Of a DNA stretch of 5,058 bases, positions 1 through 5,037 are shown one piece after another. Below the pieces are notes generated by a model. It did not search any database. It saw only the letters and a list, made by a program, of their open reading frames with translations, and had not been told where the DNA came from. The number at the start of each line of letters is the position of its first letter. The stretch's first letter is position 1. The stretch is from Candidatus Electronema nielsenii (GTDB taxonomy: Bacteria > Desulfobacterota > Desulfobulbia > Desulfobulbales > Desulfobulbaceae): the NCBI GenBank assembly GCA_026122915.1, contig JAGIXO010000113.1, positions 1 through 5,058 of the forward strand, given 5' to 3'. Position numbers and translations under genes: made by a program.

Positions 1-626
1 GAACTGCTTTCTTGGTTGACACGGATATTATTGTAACGAATCGGCATGTCGCAGAGAGCTTTGCTGAAAAATCAGGAGGAAAGTTTGTCTTTAAAAAATA
101 CAGTGTTGGTAGACGTATGTCTGCTGTTATTGATTTTAAAAAAGAATACAGAGGAATTGATAAGATTCAATTTGACATACTGAAAGTGCTGCATATAGAA
201 GAGAGTAACGGACCAGATATAGCATTTCTTCAGATAAATAACGAGAGCTTTACAGGAGACAAAAACATATCTCCTGTAAAGCTTTCTTCTATTCCTGTTC
301 AACTGAATGACTATATCTGTGCTGTCGGATATCCTCAAGAAGACAAAAGATATCCAGATCAGGATCTCATGCGCAGAATGCTTGAAAAAATATATAATGT
401 AAAGCGTGTCTCTCCAGGCATAGTAAAACATGTTGAAACTGACCGTTTTATTCATGACTGTTCAACATTAAGTGGAAATTCAGGCTCTGTGATATTTAAC
501 TACAAAAAAGGAGAAGTCATTGGCATCCATTTCGGCTGGAGTGAAAATTACACCTCGAATTATGCCGTTCCATCTTCCATCATAGCGGAAAAATTAAAGG
601 AGGCCAAGAAGCATCTAATTGCATAA
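1..626 (+). CDS. Trypsin-like serine protease, 5' partial
   Basis: This is a chymotrypsin-fold (S1-type) serine protease domain that runs off the left edge. The frame is open from base 3 and begins TAFLVDTDIIVTNRHVA, the usual first strands of the fold, so the true start lies outside the window; the TTG at base 12 is an internal Leu codon. All three catalytic residues are visible: His in TNRHVA (bases 45-47), Asp in GPDIAFLQI (216-218) and Ser in SGNSGS (480-482). The later strand GEVIGIHFGW and the C-terminal AVPSSIIAEKL are also typical. The protein ends at TAA 624-626 with no domain after the protease. In bacteria such domains often sit at the C-terminus of accessory or conflict-system proteins, but what precedes it here is unknown. 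No signal peptide can be judged. Composition is AT-rich (20 G+C in bases 61-120), unlike the genes to the right, which suggests transfer. A strong inverted repeat lies inside the gene at 243-286. The family call is firm; substrate and role are not known. Confidence 0.9.
   Translation, partial: TAFLVDTDIIVTNRHVAESFAEKSGGKFVFKKYSVGRRMSAVIDFKKEYRGIDKIQFDILKVLHIEESNGPDIAFLQINNESFTGDKNISPVKLSSIPVQLNDYICAVGYPQEDKRYPDQDLMRRMLEKIYNVKRVSPGIVKHVETDRFIHDCSTLSGNSGSVIFNYKKGEVIGIHFGWSENYTSNYAVPSSIIAEKLKEAKKHLIA
243..286. repeat. Perfect 14-bp inverted repeat inside the protease gene
   Basis: The arm AGCTTTACAGGAGA at 246-259 is the exact reverse complement of 270-283, separated by a 10-base A-rich loop. 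One G-T wobble and two more pairs extend the stem to 243-286. On the plus strand it is followed by a loose pyrimidine run (TTTCTTCT), so the transcript would form a strong hairpin resembling an intrinsic terminator. It lies within codons for ESFTGDKNISPVKLSS, between the catalytic Asp and Ser, and the reading frame is intact through it. Confidence 0.85.
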
Positions 627-673
627 TGGTTTAAATTTTCTGCTTAAACAACCACCACACACAAGGAGACTGC

Positions 674-1342
674 ATGAAAACAACCAATGCTTGCTTGAAC
701 CTGATTGACGCTGACCTTGACAACGCAAGTGGCAACACCACATTGCATGTCACTGCCTACGCCCCTACCTTGGGCTGGCGGGATGTTTCGCTGACCAGCG
801 TGGTGTACGTCATGCCGCCTGTGGACGGCATCCAAGATTTCATCCTGCATGGTCAAGCCCCTTCAGGACTTGCCGCGACTGCCATTGAAACCTTCCAAGT
901 TTCCGCGCTGGTTCCTTCAGTAGATTGGCTGCAAGGCGTTCGGATCAGCACGTCATGCGGCGAATCCTTGCTGACCCTCAGAACACCGACGCAGAAACAA
1001 CCGCCTGTTGGCGATGATTTTGTCGCTATCCAGTCCGCTGGTCTGAAAGGCGACAAGCTGGTCATTGACGTGATCCACAGCGGAGGCTGCCGACAGCACA
1101 CATTCCAGCTGGACTGGGATGGCGAGTTCCTCAAGTCGTTTCCAGCGCAGGCGGTGCTGCATCTGTCCCACAACGCCAACGGCGACACCTGCAAGGCCCT
1201 GCTCCGCGAGCGGCTCCAGTTTGACCTGTCCGTGATCATCGAAAATCCAAGCCAATACGTCCTGCGCGTCACCAGCGGAGTGACTGAACTTGTCGCGCAT
1301 AGCCCTGTCCCCTTCTTTGCCCAGCAAGAGCAGAGCTGCTGA
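674..1342 (+). CDS. Uncharacterised 222-residue protein with GGC-x2-H-x-F motif
   Basis: I do not recognise a named family. The start is well supported: AAGGAG at 663-668 lies 5 bases before ATG 674. There is no signal peptide or membrane segment, so the product is probably cytoplasmic. The predicted chain looks beta-rich and has two parts. The N-terminal part (about 8-100) contains WRDVSLTSVVYVMPPVDGIQDF and a VDWLQGVRI strand. The C-terminal part (about 115-200) carries SGGCRQHTFQLDWDG (136-150) and LSHNANGDTCKALL (164-177), ending in FDLSVI. Cys139, His142, His166, Asp171 and Cys173 are spaced like a metal site or a structural cluster; that is inference. From memory, similar GGC..H.F / H.A.GD.C patterns occur in other uncharacterised bacterial proteins. 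The gene follows the protease by 47 bases on the same strand, with no promoter I can see between them, so co-transcription is possible although its base composition is clearly richer in G+C. A bidirectional terminator follows. Confidence 0.85.
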   Translation: MKTTNACLNLIDADLDNASGNTTLHVTAYAPTLGWRDVSLTSVVYVMPPVDGIQDFILHGQAPSGLAATAIETFQVSALVPSVDWLQGVRISTSCGESLLTLRTPTQKQPPVGDDFVAIQSAGLKGDKLVIDVIHSGGCRQHTFQLDWDGEFLKSFPAQAVLHLSHNANGDTCKALLRERLQFDLSVIIENPSQYVLRVTSGVTELVAHSPVPFFAQQEQSC

Positions 1343-1356
1343 TTTCGTTTTGAAAA

Positions 1357-1387
1357 AAAAGGCGGGGTCGCAATGACCACGCCTTTT
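1357..1387. terminator. Bidirectional intrinsic terminator between convergent genes
   Basis: The stem AAAAGGCG (1357-1364) pairs with CGCCTTTT (1380-1387). After one G/A mismatch, GGTC pairs with GACC around the loop GCAAT. On the plus strand it is followed by TTTTGCTTTTTGC; on the minus strand the A8 run 1353-1360 gives a U8 tract. It ends the 222-residue gene (stop at 1342) and dtd (stop at 1399-1401) coming from the other side, so one hairpin serves both. The minus-strand version is the stronger. Confidence 0.85.
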
Positions 1388-1398
1388 GCTTTTTGCAA

Positions 1399-1848
1399 CT
1401 AAAATTTCTTCTGCGAATCAAGCAGAATAGTCACTGGCCCGGAATTAATCAAGCTGACTTCCATCATCGCCTGAAACTCGCCGCTGGCAGTCGTGATGCC
1501 GTAGCCCTTGATGGCTGCGATGAAATTGAGATAGAGTTGTTTGGCCCGTTCTGGCGGTGCAGCTTCCGACCAAGACGGGCGGCGACCTTTGCGGCAATCG
1601 CCAAGCAGGGTGAATTGGGAGACGATCAGCATTGCGCCGCCGGGTTCAAGTAGAGAACGATTCATCAGGCCAGCCTCATCGTCAAAGATGCGCAGGTTGA
1701 TAACTTTGTTCGCCAGCCACGTGATGTCCTTGTGTTCATCAACACCATGCATACCCAAGAACACCAGCAAGCCCGCGCCGATAGCACCGGTTTGCCTGCC
1801 TGCCACAGTCACGCTGGCAGAGCTGACCCGCTGTACCACAGCTCGCAT
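1399..1848 (-). CDS. dtd: D-aminoacyl-tRNA deacylase
   Basis: DTD hydrolyses the ester bond between a D-amino acid (D-Tyr and others) or glycine and a mischarged tRNA, recycling the tRNA and protecting translation. It is cytoplasmic and homodimeric. The 149-residue length is normal for the family (about 145-150). The N-terminus MRAVVQRVSSASVTV is characteristic, and both active-site motifs are intact: SQFTL at 77-81 and NSGPVT at 135-140, the latter holding the Gly-cisPro pair (137-138) that gives chiral proofreading. The ATG at 1848-1846 is preceded by a strong GAGGAGGG (1855-1862 on the complement) 6 bases away. The gene stands alone, divergent from metY and convergent with the 222-residue gene. 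A promoter is proposed at 1890-1918 and the terminator at 1357-1387. No key residue is missing. Confidence 0.97.
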   Translation of the reverse strand: MRAVVQRVSSASVTVAGRQTGAIGAGLLVFLGMHGVDEHKDITWLANKVINLRIFDDEAGLMNRSLLEPGGAMLIVSQFTLLGDCRKGRRPSWSEAAPPERAKQLYLNFIAAIKGYGITTASGEFQAMMEVSLINSGPVTILLDSQKKF

Positions 1849-1889
1849 ATCTTACCCTCCTCATGTTGGATTTTAATTGTACGTTGAAC

Positions 1890-1918
1890 AGCATAGCCTG
1901 ATTTTTCCCGGTTGGCAA
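1890..1918 (-). promoter_or_regulatory. Putative sigma-70 promoter of dtd
   Basis: Read on the minus strand, TTGCCA (1918-1913, 5 of 6 to consensus) and TATGCT (1895-1890, 4 of 6) are separated by exactly 17 bases. Transcription would begin near 1883, about 35 bases before the dtd start codon. The -35 box overlaps that of the divergent metY promoter. Confidence 0.45.
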
Positions 1919-1940
1919 GCAAGGCAGGGTGTAGTATGGT
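1912..1940 (+). promoter_or_regulatory. Putative sigma-70 promoter of metY
   Basis: TTGGCA (1912-1917, 5 of 6) and TATGGT (1935-1940, 4 of 6) have a 17-base spacer. Transcription would begin near 1947, leaving a leader of about 45 bases before the ATG at 1991. That leader is too short for a SAM riboswitch, and no other leader structure is evident. The -35 box overlaps the dtd -35 box on the other strand. Confidence 0.45.
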
Positions 1941-1990
1941 TAGCAGGAGTTTAATTCATTGAGAACCTACCAGCACAAAAGGAAATAATC

Positions 1991-3277
1991 ATGAATCAGC
2001 ACCGGTTTGAAACCCTCGCCCTGCACGCTGGACACACGGTGGATCAAGAGACCCTTTCGAGAGCGGTGCCAGTCTATCGGACAAGCTCTTATCTGTTCAA
2101 AAACAGCCAGCACGCTGCCGATCTCTTCGGACTCAAGGAGATGGGGAACATCTACACCCGGATCATGAATCCAACCCAAGATGTGCTGGAGAAACGAGTA
2201 GCTGCCCTTGAAGGCGGGGCAGCAGCCTTGGCATTAGCTTCCGGTACCTCAGCAATCTTCTATTCCATCATCAACATCTGTGAAGCAGGTGATGAGGTGG
2301 TGGCTGCCAATAATCTCTACGGTGGTACGTTCACCCAATTTGTTGCTATTCTACCTCAATTGGGCATCAAGGTACGCTTGGTTGATCCTAAAGACCCAGC
2401 AAACTTTAGCCAAGCAATCACGGAGAATACCAAGGCCATCTTCTGCGAGACCATTGGCAACCCGCGCTTGGAAATGACTGACATCGAGGCTGTGGCAGCA
2501 GTTGCTCATCATCATCACCTGCCCTTGATTGTTGATTCTACCTTTACGCCGCCTTGTCTCCTACGTCCCTTTGACTACGGTGCAGATGTAGTAATTCATT
2601 CACTGACAAAATGGATGGGTGGGCATGGCCTTGCTATCGGTGGCATCGTGGTTGATGGCGGTACATTTGATTGGACTGATCCTAAATTTAGTCTTTATAA
2701 TCAGCCTGACCCCAGCTATCATGGCTTACGATTTGCCCATGACCTCGGTGCAATGAACAAGATCGCCTTTGCCCTGCGAATGCGATTAGTTCCTTTACGC
2801 AATCTTGGTGCCTGCATTAGCCCAGACAATTGCGCCTTCTTCCTCCAAGGAATTGAAACGCTTTCTTTACGCATGGAGCGACATTGCAGCAATGCGTTGG
2901 CAACGGCAACGTTTCTGCAAGCGCATCCTCAGGTAGAATGGGTGCGCTATCCGGGATTATCAGGCGAAGAGAACAGCGTAGCCCGCACGTATTTGAAGAA
3001 CGGTTTTGGTGGGATGGTTGCCTTTGGCATCCGAGGTGGGCGAGAGGCAGGGAGGCGATTCATCGACAGTCTGCGACTTATCTCACATCTCGCCAATGTA
3101 GGCGATGCGAAATCATTGGCCATTCATCCGGCCAGCACCACCCATTCCCAGCTTTCCACCGAGCAGTTAGCTGCTACTGGCCTGAGTGAATCTATGATCC
3201 GCTTGTCTGTTGGTATTGAGAATATCAACGATATCCTTGATGATCTCCAGCAGGCATTAGCGACCGAGGATAAGTAG
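1991..3277 (+). CDS. metY: O-acetylhomoserine sulfhydrylase (PLP-dependent)
   Basis: This Cys/Met-metabolism fold-I PLP enzyme most likely converts O-acetylhomoserine plus sulfide to homocysteine and acetate, the direct sulfhydrylation route to methionine, in the cytoplasm. The 428-residue length fits MetY (about 425-435) and is longer than typical cystathionine gamma-synthases (about 380-400). Visible family signatures are FETLALHAG at the N-terminus, YTRIMNPT (55-62; Tyr and Arg bind the PLP phosphate of the partner subunit), SGTSAIF (84-90), LYGGT (109-113), ETIGNP (153-158), Asp182 in VDSTF facing the pyridine nitrogen, SLTKWMGGHG with the Schiff-base Lys207, and Arg404 in MIRLSVGIE for the substrate carboxylate. 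LYGGT has Gly where methionine gamma-lyases carry a catalytic Cys, arguing against that activity. The start is supported by AAGGAA at 1979-1984, 6 bases before the ATG. It is a single-gene unit; no homoserine acyltransferase is adjacent. The main alternative is another gamma-replacement enzyme of the same family. Confidence 0.92.
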   Translation: MNQHRFETLALHAGHTVDQETLSRAVPVYRTSSYLFKNSQHAADLFGLKEMGNIYTRIMNPTQDVLEKRVAALEGGAAALALASGTSAIFYSIINICEAGDEVVAANNLYGGTFTQFVAILPQLGIKVRLVDPKDPANFSQAITENTKAIFCETIGNPRLEMTDIEAVAAVAHHHHLPLIVDSTFTPPCLLRPFDYGADVVIHSLTKWMGGHGLAIGGIVVDGGTFDWTDPKFSLYNQPDPSYHGLRFAHDLGAMNKIAFALRMRLVPLRNLGACISPDNCAFFLQGIETLSLRMERHCSNALATATFLQAHPQVEWVRYPGLSGEENSVARTYLKNGFGGMVAFGIRGGREAGRRFIDSLRLISHLANVGDAKSLAIHPASTTHSQLSTEQLAATGLSESMIRLSVGIENINDILDDLQQALATEDK

Positions 3278-3303
3278 GGTCACGGCACGTTGTAACCCTA
3301 CTT
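3272..3303 (+). terminator. Terminator-like hairpin containing the metY stop codon
   Basis: AAGTAGGGT (3272-3280) pairs perfectly with ACCCTACTT (3295-3303) around a 14-base loop. The metY stop TAG (3275-3277) is inside the 5' arm. Only a short T run follows (TTT then GTG), so termination may be weak. On the minus strand there is no proper U tract, so it is less convincing as the terminator of the opposing operon. Confidence 0.45.
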
Positions 3304-3360
3304 TGTGCAACCTGCCGGTTCACCTCATGTTCCCTGCTTCACCGCCACATTCACTGTTCT

Positions 3361-3390
3361 GCCTGAATAATGGCATCGTTATTCATCGGC
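3361..3390. repeat. Inverted repeat over the stop of the 115-residue gene
   Basis: TGAATAA (3364-3370) is the reverse complement of TTATTCA (3379-3385) with an 8-base loop. GCC/GGC at 3361-3363 and 3388-3390 add three pairs after a 2-base bulge. The repeat covers the TGA stop (3383-3385, minus strand) of the 115-residue gene. No U tract follows on either strand, so it is at most a 3'-end stabilising or weak terminating hairpin. Confidence 0.5.
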
Positions 3391-3730
3391 ACTGCCAAAT
3401 CTTTGCCAGCCGCCAATGTCCCTCATGACGTTCAAGATCAATATGCAGACAGTGTATGCGAAGATCATGTCCTCCGAGCTTGAACGTTGCAGCTTCAGAG
3501 GGAAACTCTGTAATCTCGCCATCTCCGAGAAATGCGCGTTCCAATGTCGCTGTCTTTTCTATGTCGCAGAGTGCCTTGAAAGCGTGCTTCTGGCAGAAAA
3601 TGCTTGTCTTTGTCGCTATCTCTGCAACGTAAGAGCAGGCGGCATAGAGTCGCAGCGGATTATTTTCATTGACGCACTGCCGAATGAAGGCCAGCACTTG
3701 GCTTGGCGTGTCAAATAATGGCGTGTTCAT
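3383..3730 (-). CDS. Hypothetical 115-residue protein, coupled to upstream gene
   Basis: I do not recognise a family. The product is small and soluble, with no signal peptide or membrane helix, and has six Cys and six His residues. The N-terminal half looks helical (SQVLAFIRQCVNENN, 10-24, then about 28-58). The C-terminal half looks like strands, ending HEGHWRLAKIWQCR, a finish reminiscent of small alpha+beta folds of the NTF2/SnoaL kind; that likeness is only a guess. Its ATG overlaps the TGA of the preceding HU/DUF4469 gene as ATGA (3730-3727), a strong sign of translational coupling in one operon and the best evidence that the frame is real. Upstream of the ATG there is only a weak GGTGG-rich stretch as ribosome binding site, consistent with coupling. 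The pair may act together, but no function can be assigned. The opposite-strand frame here (3416-3718) has no such support. Confidence 0.7.
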   Translation of the reverse strand: MNTPLFDTPSQVLAFIRQCVNENNPLRLYAACSYVAEIATKTSIFCQKHAFKALCDIEKTATLERAFLGDGEITEFPSEAATFKLGGHDLRIHCLHIDLERHEGHWRLAKIWQCR

Positions 3731-4671
3731 ACCGCCACCACCAGCACATCCACCAGCCTGCCGCCGTAGTCATTCCGCATCATCTCCCACAGTCCGGCGT
3801 AGTTGTTCACCCGGATTGCCAAAGAACTCAGGGCCGAGCCGCTGAAGCTGGGCAGCGTGTGTTCGCCGTTCTGCGTCACGCTCACGTCTGCGCCTGCCGC
3901 GCCGCCGGTGAGAATGCCGGTCTCCGGCGGATGCGGATGGCCGAAATTGCTCAGAGTCAGCGGCGTGCGCAGCATCCGCTCATAGATGCCGGTGCGCGGC
4001 GTGCCGTGCTTGGTGTAGCGGGTGGTGACAGCAATGGTATATTCGTTGTTCCACGGATGCGCCTGTGCCGGAATCTCCGGCATGAGCATGATCGCGGTGT
4101 TGGAGACCAAGTTCAGGCGGGTCTGCACGGTGCGTCCGCTCTGGGTGCCTTCGATCACGCATTCACCGCCGCCCTGCTCCGGGTCAAAGGCAAGGTCTTC
4201 GCCGGTGAGCTGGAGCACGCCGTCCGGGTTGAGCACATCAGGCAACTTGAGCAGCGTGTCCTCAGCCGTGTTGATCAGCGGCAGTTTCTTGTCCCGCGAC
4301 AGCCGTTCGAGCTGGGCCGCATGACGCACTTCAGCGACAAAGGGCGGCGAGGCATGGACACGCACTTGCAGGCATTGGTCAACAGGCGGCGGCGCGTCGT
4401 CCGCGCTGTTCAGCCGGGCGGTGAAGGAGAGGGAGTAGGTGAAGCAGTTCTCCTCAGTCACCTGCTCGCCGTTGATCAGGCTCTGGCGGACAACCTTGTT
4501 GCGCGTGGCAAGGATGGTGCGCAGCTCCTCCGCGCTGTAGTTGGGCAGCTCGGCGGCCATGCGTGCGGCCAGCTCCGGGGTGTCCACCACATTTCTGGGT
4601 AGAAAGAGCATCCGGTACGAGATGGGAGTGGTGAGCGCGTTGACTGTGGGCCGCCATTGTATCGTTGCCAT
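3727..4671 (-). CDS. HU/IHF-like domain plus DUF4469 (Ig-like fold) protein
   Basis: The 314-residue product looks like the architecture of a bacterial HU-like DNA-binding domain followed by a DUF4469-type Ig-like domain. The assignment is from pattern memory, not a search. Residues about 10-125 (NALTTPISYRM, then NYSAEELRTILATRNKVVRQ, INGEQVTEENCFTYSLSF and LQVRVHASPPFVAEVRHAA) follow the helix, NG-turn and beta-arm order of HU relatives. Residues about 145-240 (LNPDGVLQLTGEDLAFDP, CVIEGT, MPEIPAQ, NNEYTIAVTTRYT, LRTPLTL) resemble DUF4469. A further tail (241-314) contains TGILTGGAAG and ends hydrophobic (VDVLVVAV). There is no signal peptide. I chose the ATG at 4671-4669 because AGGAG sits 7 bases upstream; an in-frame ATG at 4692-4690 would add 7 residues but lies upstream of that site. 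Composition is G+C rich (36 of 60 in bases 4321-4380). It is the first gene of an operon with the 115-residue gene. Role unknown; DNA binding is inferred only. Confidence 0.8.
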   Translation of the reverse strand: MATIQWRPTVNALTTPISYRMLFLPRNVVDTPELAARMAAELPNYSAEELRTILATRNKVVRQSLINGEQVTEENCFTYSLSFTARLNSADDAPPPVDQCLQVRVHASPPFVAEVRHAAQLERLSRDKKLPLINTAEDTLLKLPDVLNPDGVLQLTGEDLAFDPEQGGGECVIEGTQSGRTVQTRLNLVSNTAIMLMPEIPAQAHPWNNEYTIAVTTRYTKHGTPRTGIYERMLRTPLTLSNFGHPHPPETGILTGGAAGADVSVTQNGEHTLPSFSGSALSSLAIRVNNYAGLWEMMRNDYGGRLVDVLVVAV

Positions 4672-4678
4672 GACCTGT

Positions 4679-4683
4679 CTCCT
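4679..4683 (-). promoter_or_regulatory. Ribosome binding site that decides the start of the HU/DUF4469 gene
   Basis: AGGAG on the minus strand (CTCCT at 4679-4683) is 7 bases before the ATG at 4671. The alternative in-frame ATG at 4692-4690 precedes this site and has no comparable purine-rich sequence ahead of it, so translation most likely starts at 4671. Confidence 0.8.
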
Positions 4684-4728
4684 GTCATTCAATTGGTTGA
4701 GATGACTGCATGAACCTTATTTCTGCGC

Positions 4729-4757
4729 AAGATACGGCGAGTTTGTTTCCCTGTCAA
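4729..4757 (-). promoter_or_regulatory. Sigma-70 promoter of the HU/DUF4469 operon
   Basis: On the minus strand a perfect -35 TTGACA (4757-4752) and a -10 TATCTT (4734-4729, 4 of 6) are separated by exactly 17 bases. Transcription would begin near 4722, giving a leader of about 50 bases before the ATG at 4671. It is the best promoter match in the window. The -35 is embedded in CTGTTGACAG, which recurs in the opposite orientation at 5028-5037. Confidence 0.7.
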
Positions 4758-4806
4758 CAGTTTTTTCCTGCCGCCGCATAATGAATGGCCTGAAAAAAGC
4801 ACGCTC

Positions 4807-4944
4807 GTGCTCAGAAAAAAACATAGTGTGTGCTCATTGGAAAACCATGCACTATGTCGTACCGAAACCATGCCCGTGCTCGGAAAAAACATAGTGCTAT
4901 GTCGTCCTGCGACATAGTGCTTGTTCGTCCTACGACATAGTGAA
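4807..4944. repeat. 23-base periodic degenerate repeat array
   Basis: Cutting the sequence every 23 bases from 4807 gives six related units to 4944. GTGCTC starts at 4807, 4830 and 4876 (steps 23 and 46). CATAGTG starts at 4822, 4890, 4913 and 4936 (the last two steps are exactly 23; the first, 68, is one base short of 69, explained by an A run of 7 versus 6). AAACCATGC recurs at 4842-4850 and 4865-4873, again 23 apart. TCGTCCTGCGACATAGTG (4902-4919) and the copy at 4925-4942 agree at 17 of 18. The units diverge and some are inverted, so this is an old or mosaic array rather than a clean tandem repeat. Confidence 0.7.
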
Positions 4945-4951
4945 TGGTTTT
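4841..4951. repeat. Inner long inverted repeat (21-bp arms, one mismatch)
   Basis: Arm 4841-4861 is complementary to 4931-4951 at 20 of 21 positions; the only mismatch is G4849 against A4943. The 69 bases between contain a second hairpin, CTATGTCG (4897-4904) with CGACATAG (4910-4917) around loop TCCTG. GTGCTC at 4830-4835 can also pair with GAGCAC at 4957-4962, lengthening the stem past a mostly unpaired 5-base stretch. Confidence 0.85.
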
Positions 4952-5027
4952 ACTACGAGCACGAGAGTGGTTTTTTGGGGAGAAGCAGGGAGGGAGAAAA
5001 ACGGCGAGCTGCTTTGCTGGAATTTTT

Positions 5028-5037
5028 CTGTTGACAG
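5028..5037 (+). promoter_or_regulatory. Rightward -35 box (TTGACA) near the window edge
   Basis: CTGTTGACAG is the exact reverse complement of 4751-4760 and contains a perfect plus-strand -35 TTGACA (5031-5036). The -10 region would fall at about 5054-5059, at or past the window end, where only A residues are visible, so a complete promoter cannot be confirmed. A gene starting just beyond the right edge would be expected if it is real. Confidence 0.3.

Larger units (their letters stand above)
4793..4976. repeat. 184-bp element with 20-bp imperfect terminal inverted repeats
   Basis: The left arm 4793-4812 (AAAAAAGCACGCTCGTGCTC) matches the reverse complement of 4957-4976 at 18 of 20 positions. 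The interior is non-coding and itself strongly dyad-symmetric (inner arms 4841-4861 and 4931-4951), so either strand could fold into a long hairpin. The small size, terminal inverted repeats and lack of an ORF resemble a miniature inverted-repeat element, but I see no clear target-site duplication next to the arms. Alternatives are an operator region or a structured RNA. The right arm ends in T6 (4971-4976), so a plus-strand transcript would end like an intrinsic terminator. Confidence 0.7.

Noticed and set aside
629..649. GTTTAA/TTAAAC hairpin after the protease gene
   Set aside because: Six A/T-rich pairs with a 9-base loop and no T tract are too weak to call a terminator.
853..1398. 181-codon and 124-codon minus-strand frames
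   Set aside because: Both are opposite the 222-residue gene, which has a good ribosome binding site, and the longer one runs through the terminator hairpin. No motif is seen in either.
1932..1937. TAGTAT as the metY -10 box
   Set aside because: It would give a 14-base spacer from TTGGCA, which is too short; TATGGT at 1935-1940 gives 17.
1941..1990. SAM riboswitch upstream of metY
   Set aside because: The predicted leader is only about 45 bases and shows no multi-stem junction or terminator stem.
2503..2518. Run of four His codons in metY (residues 173-176)
   Set aside because: It sits in a surface helix position variable in the family, and nothing suggests a functional metal site or an engineered tag.
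3703..4602. 299-codon open frame on the plus strand
   Set aside because: It is antisense to the HU/DUF4469 gene and its translation is Arg/Ala/His-rich low-sense sequence with no motif. High G+C keeps the frame open; the minus-strand protein has recognisable domains, promoter and ribosome binding site.
4689..4892. 67-codon minus-strand frame
   Set aside because: It crosses the repeat block and the operon promoter, has no ribosome binding site and has no protein-like pattern.
4807..4944. CRISPR array
   Set aside because: Repeat units abut at 23 bases with no unique spacers, copies are divergent and partly inverted, and no cas gene is present.
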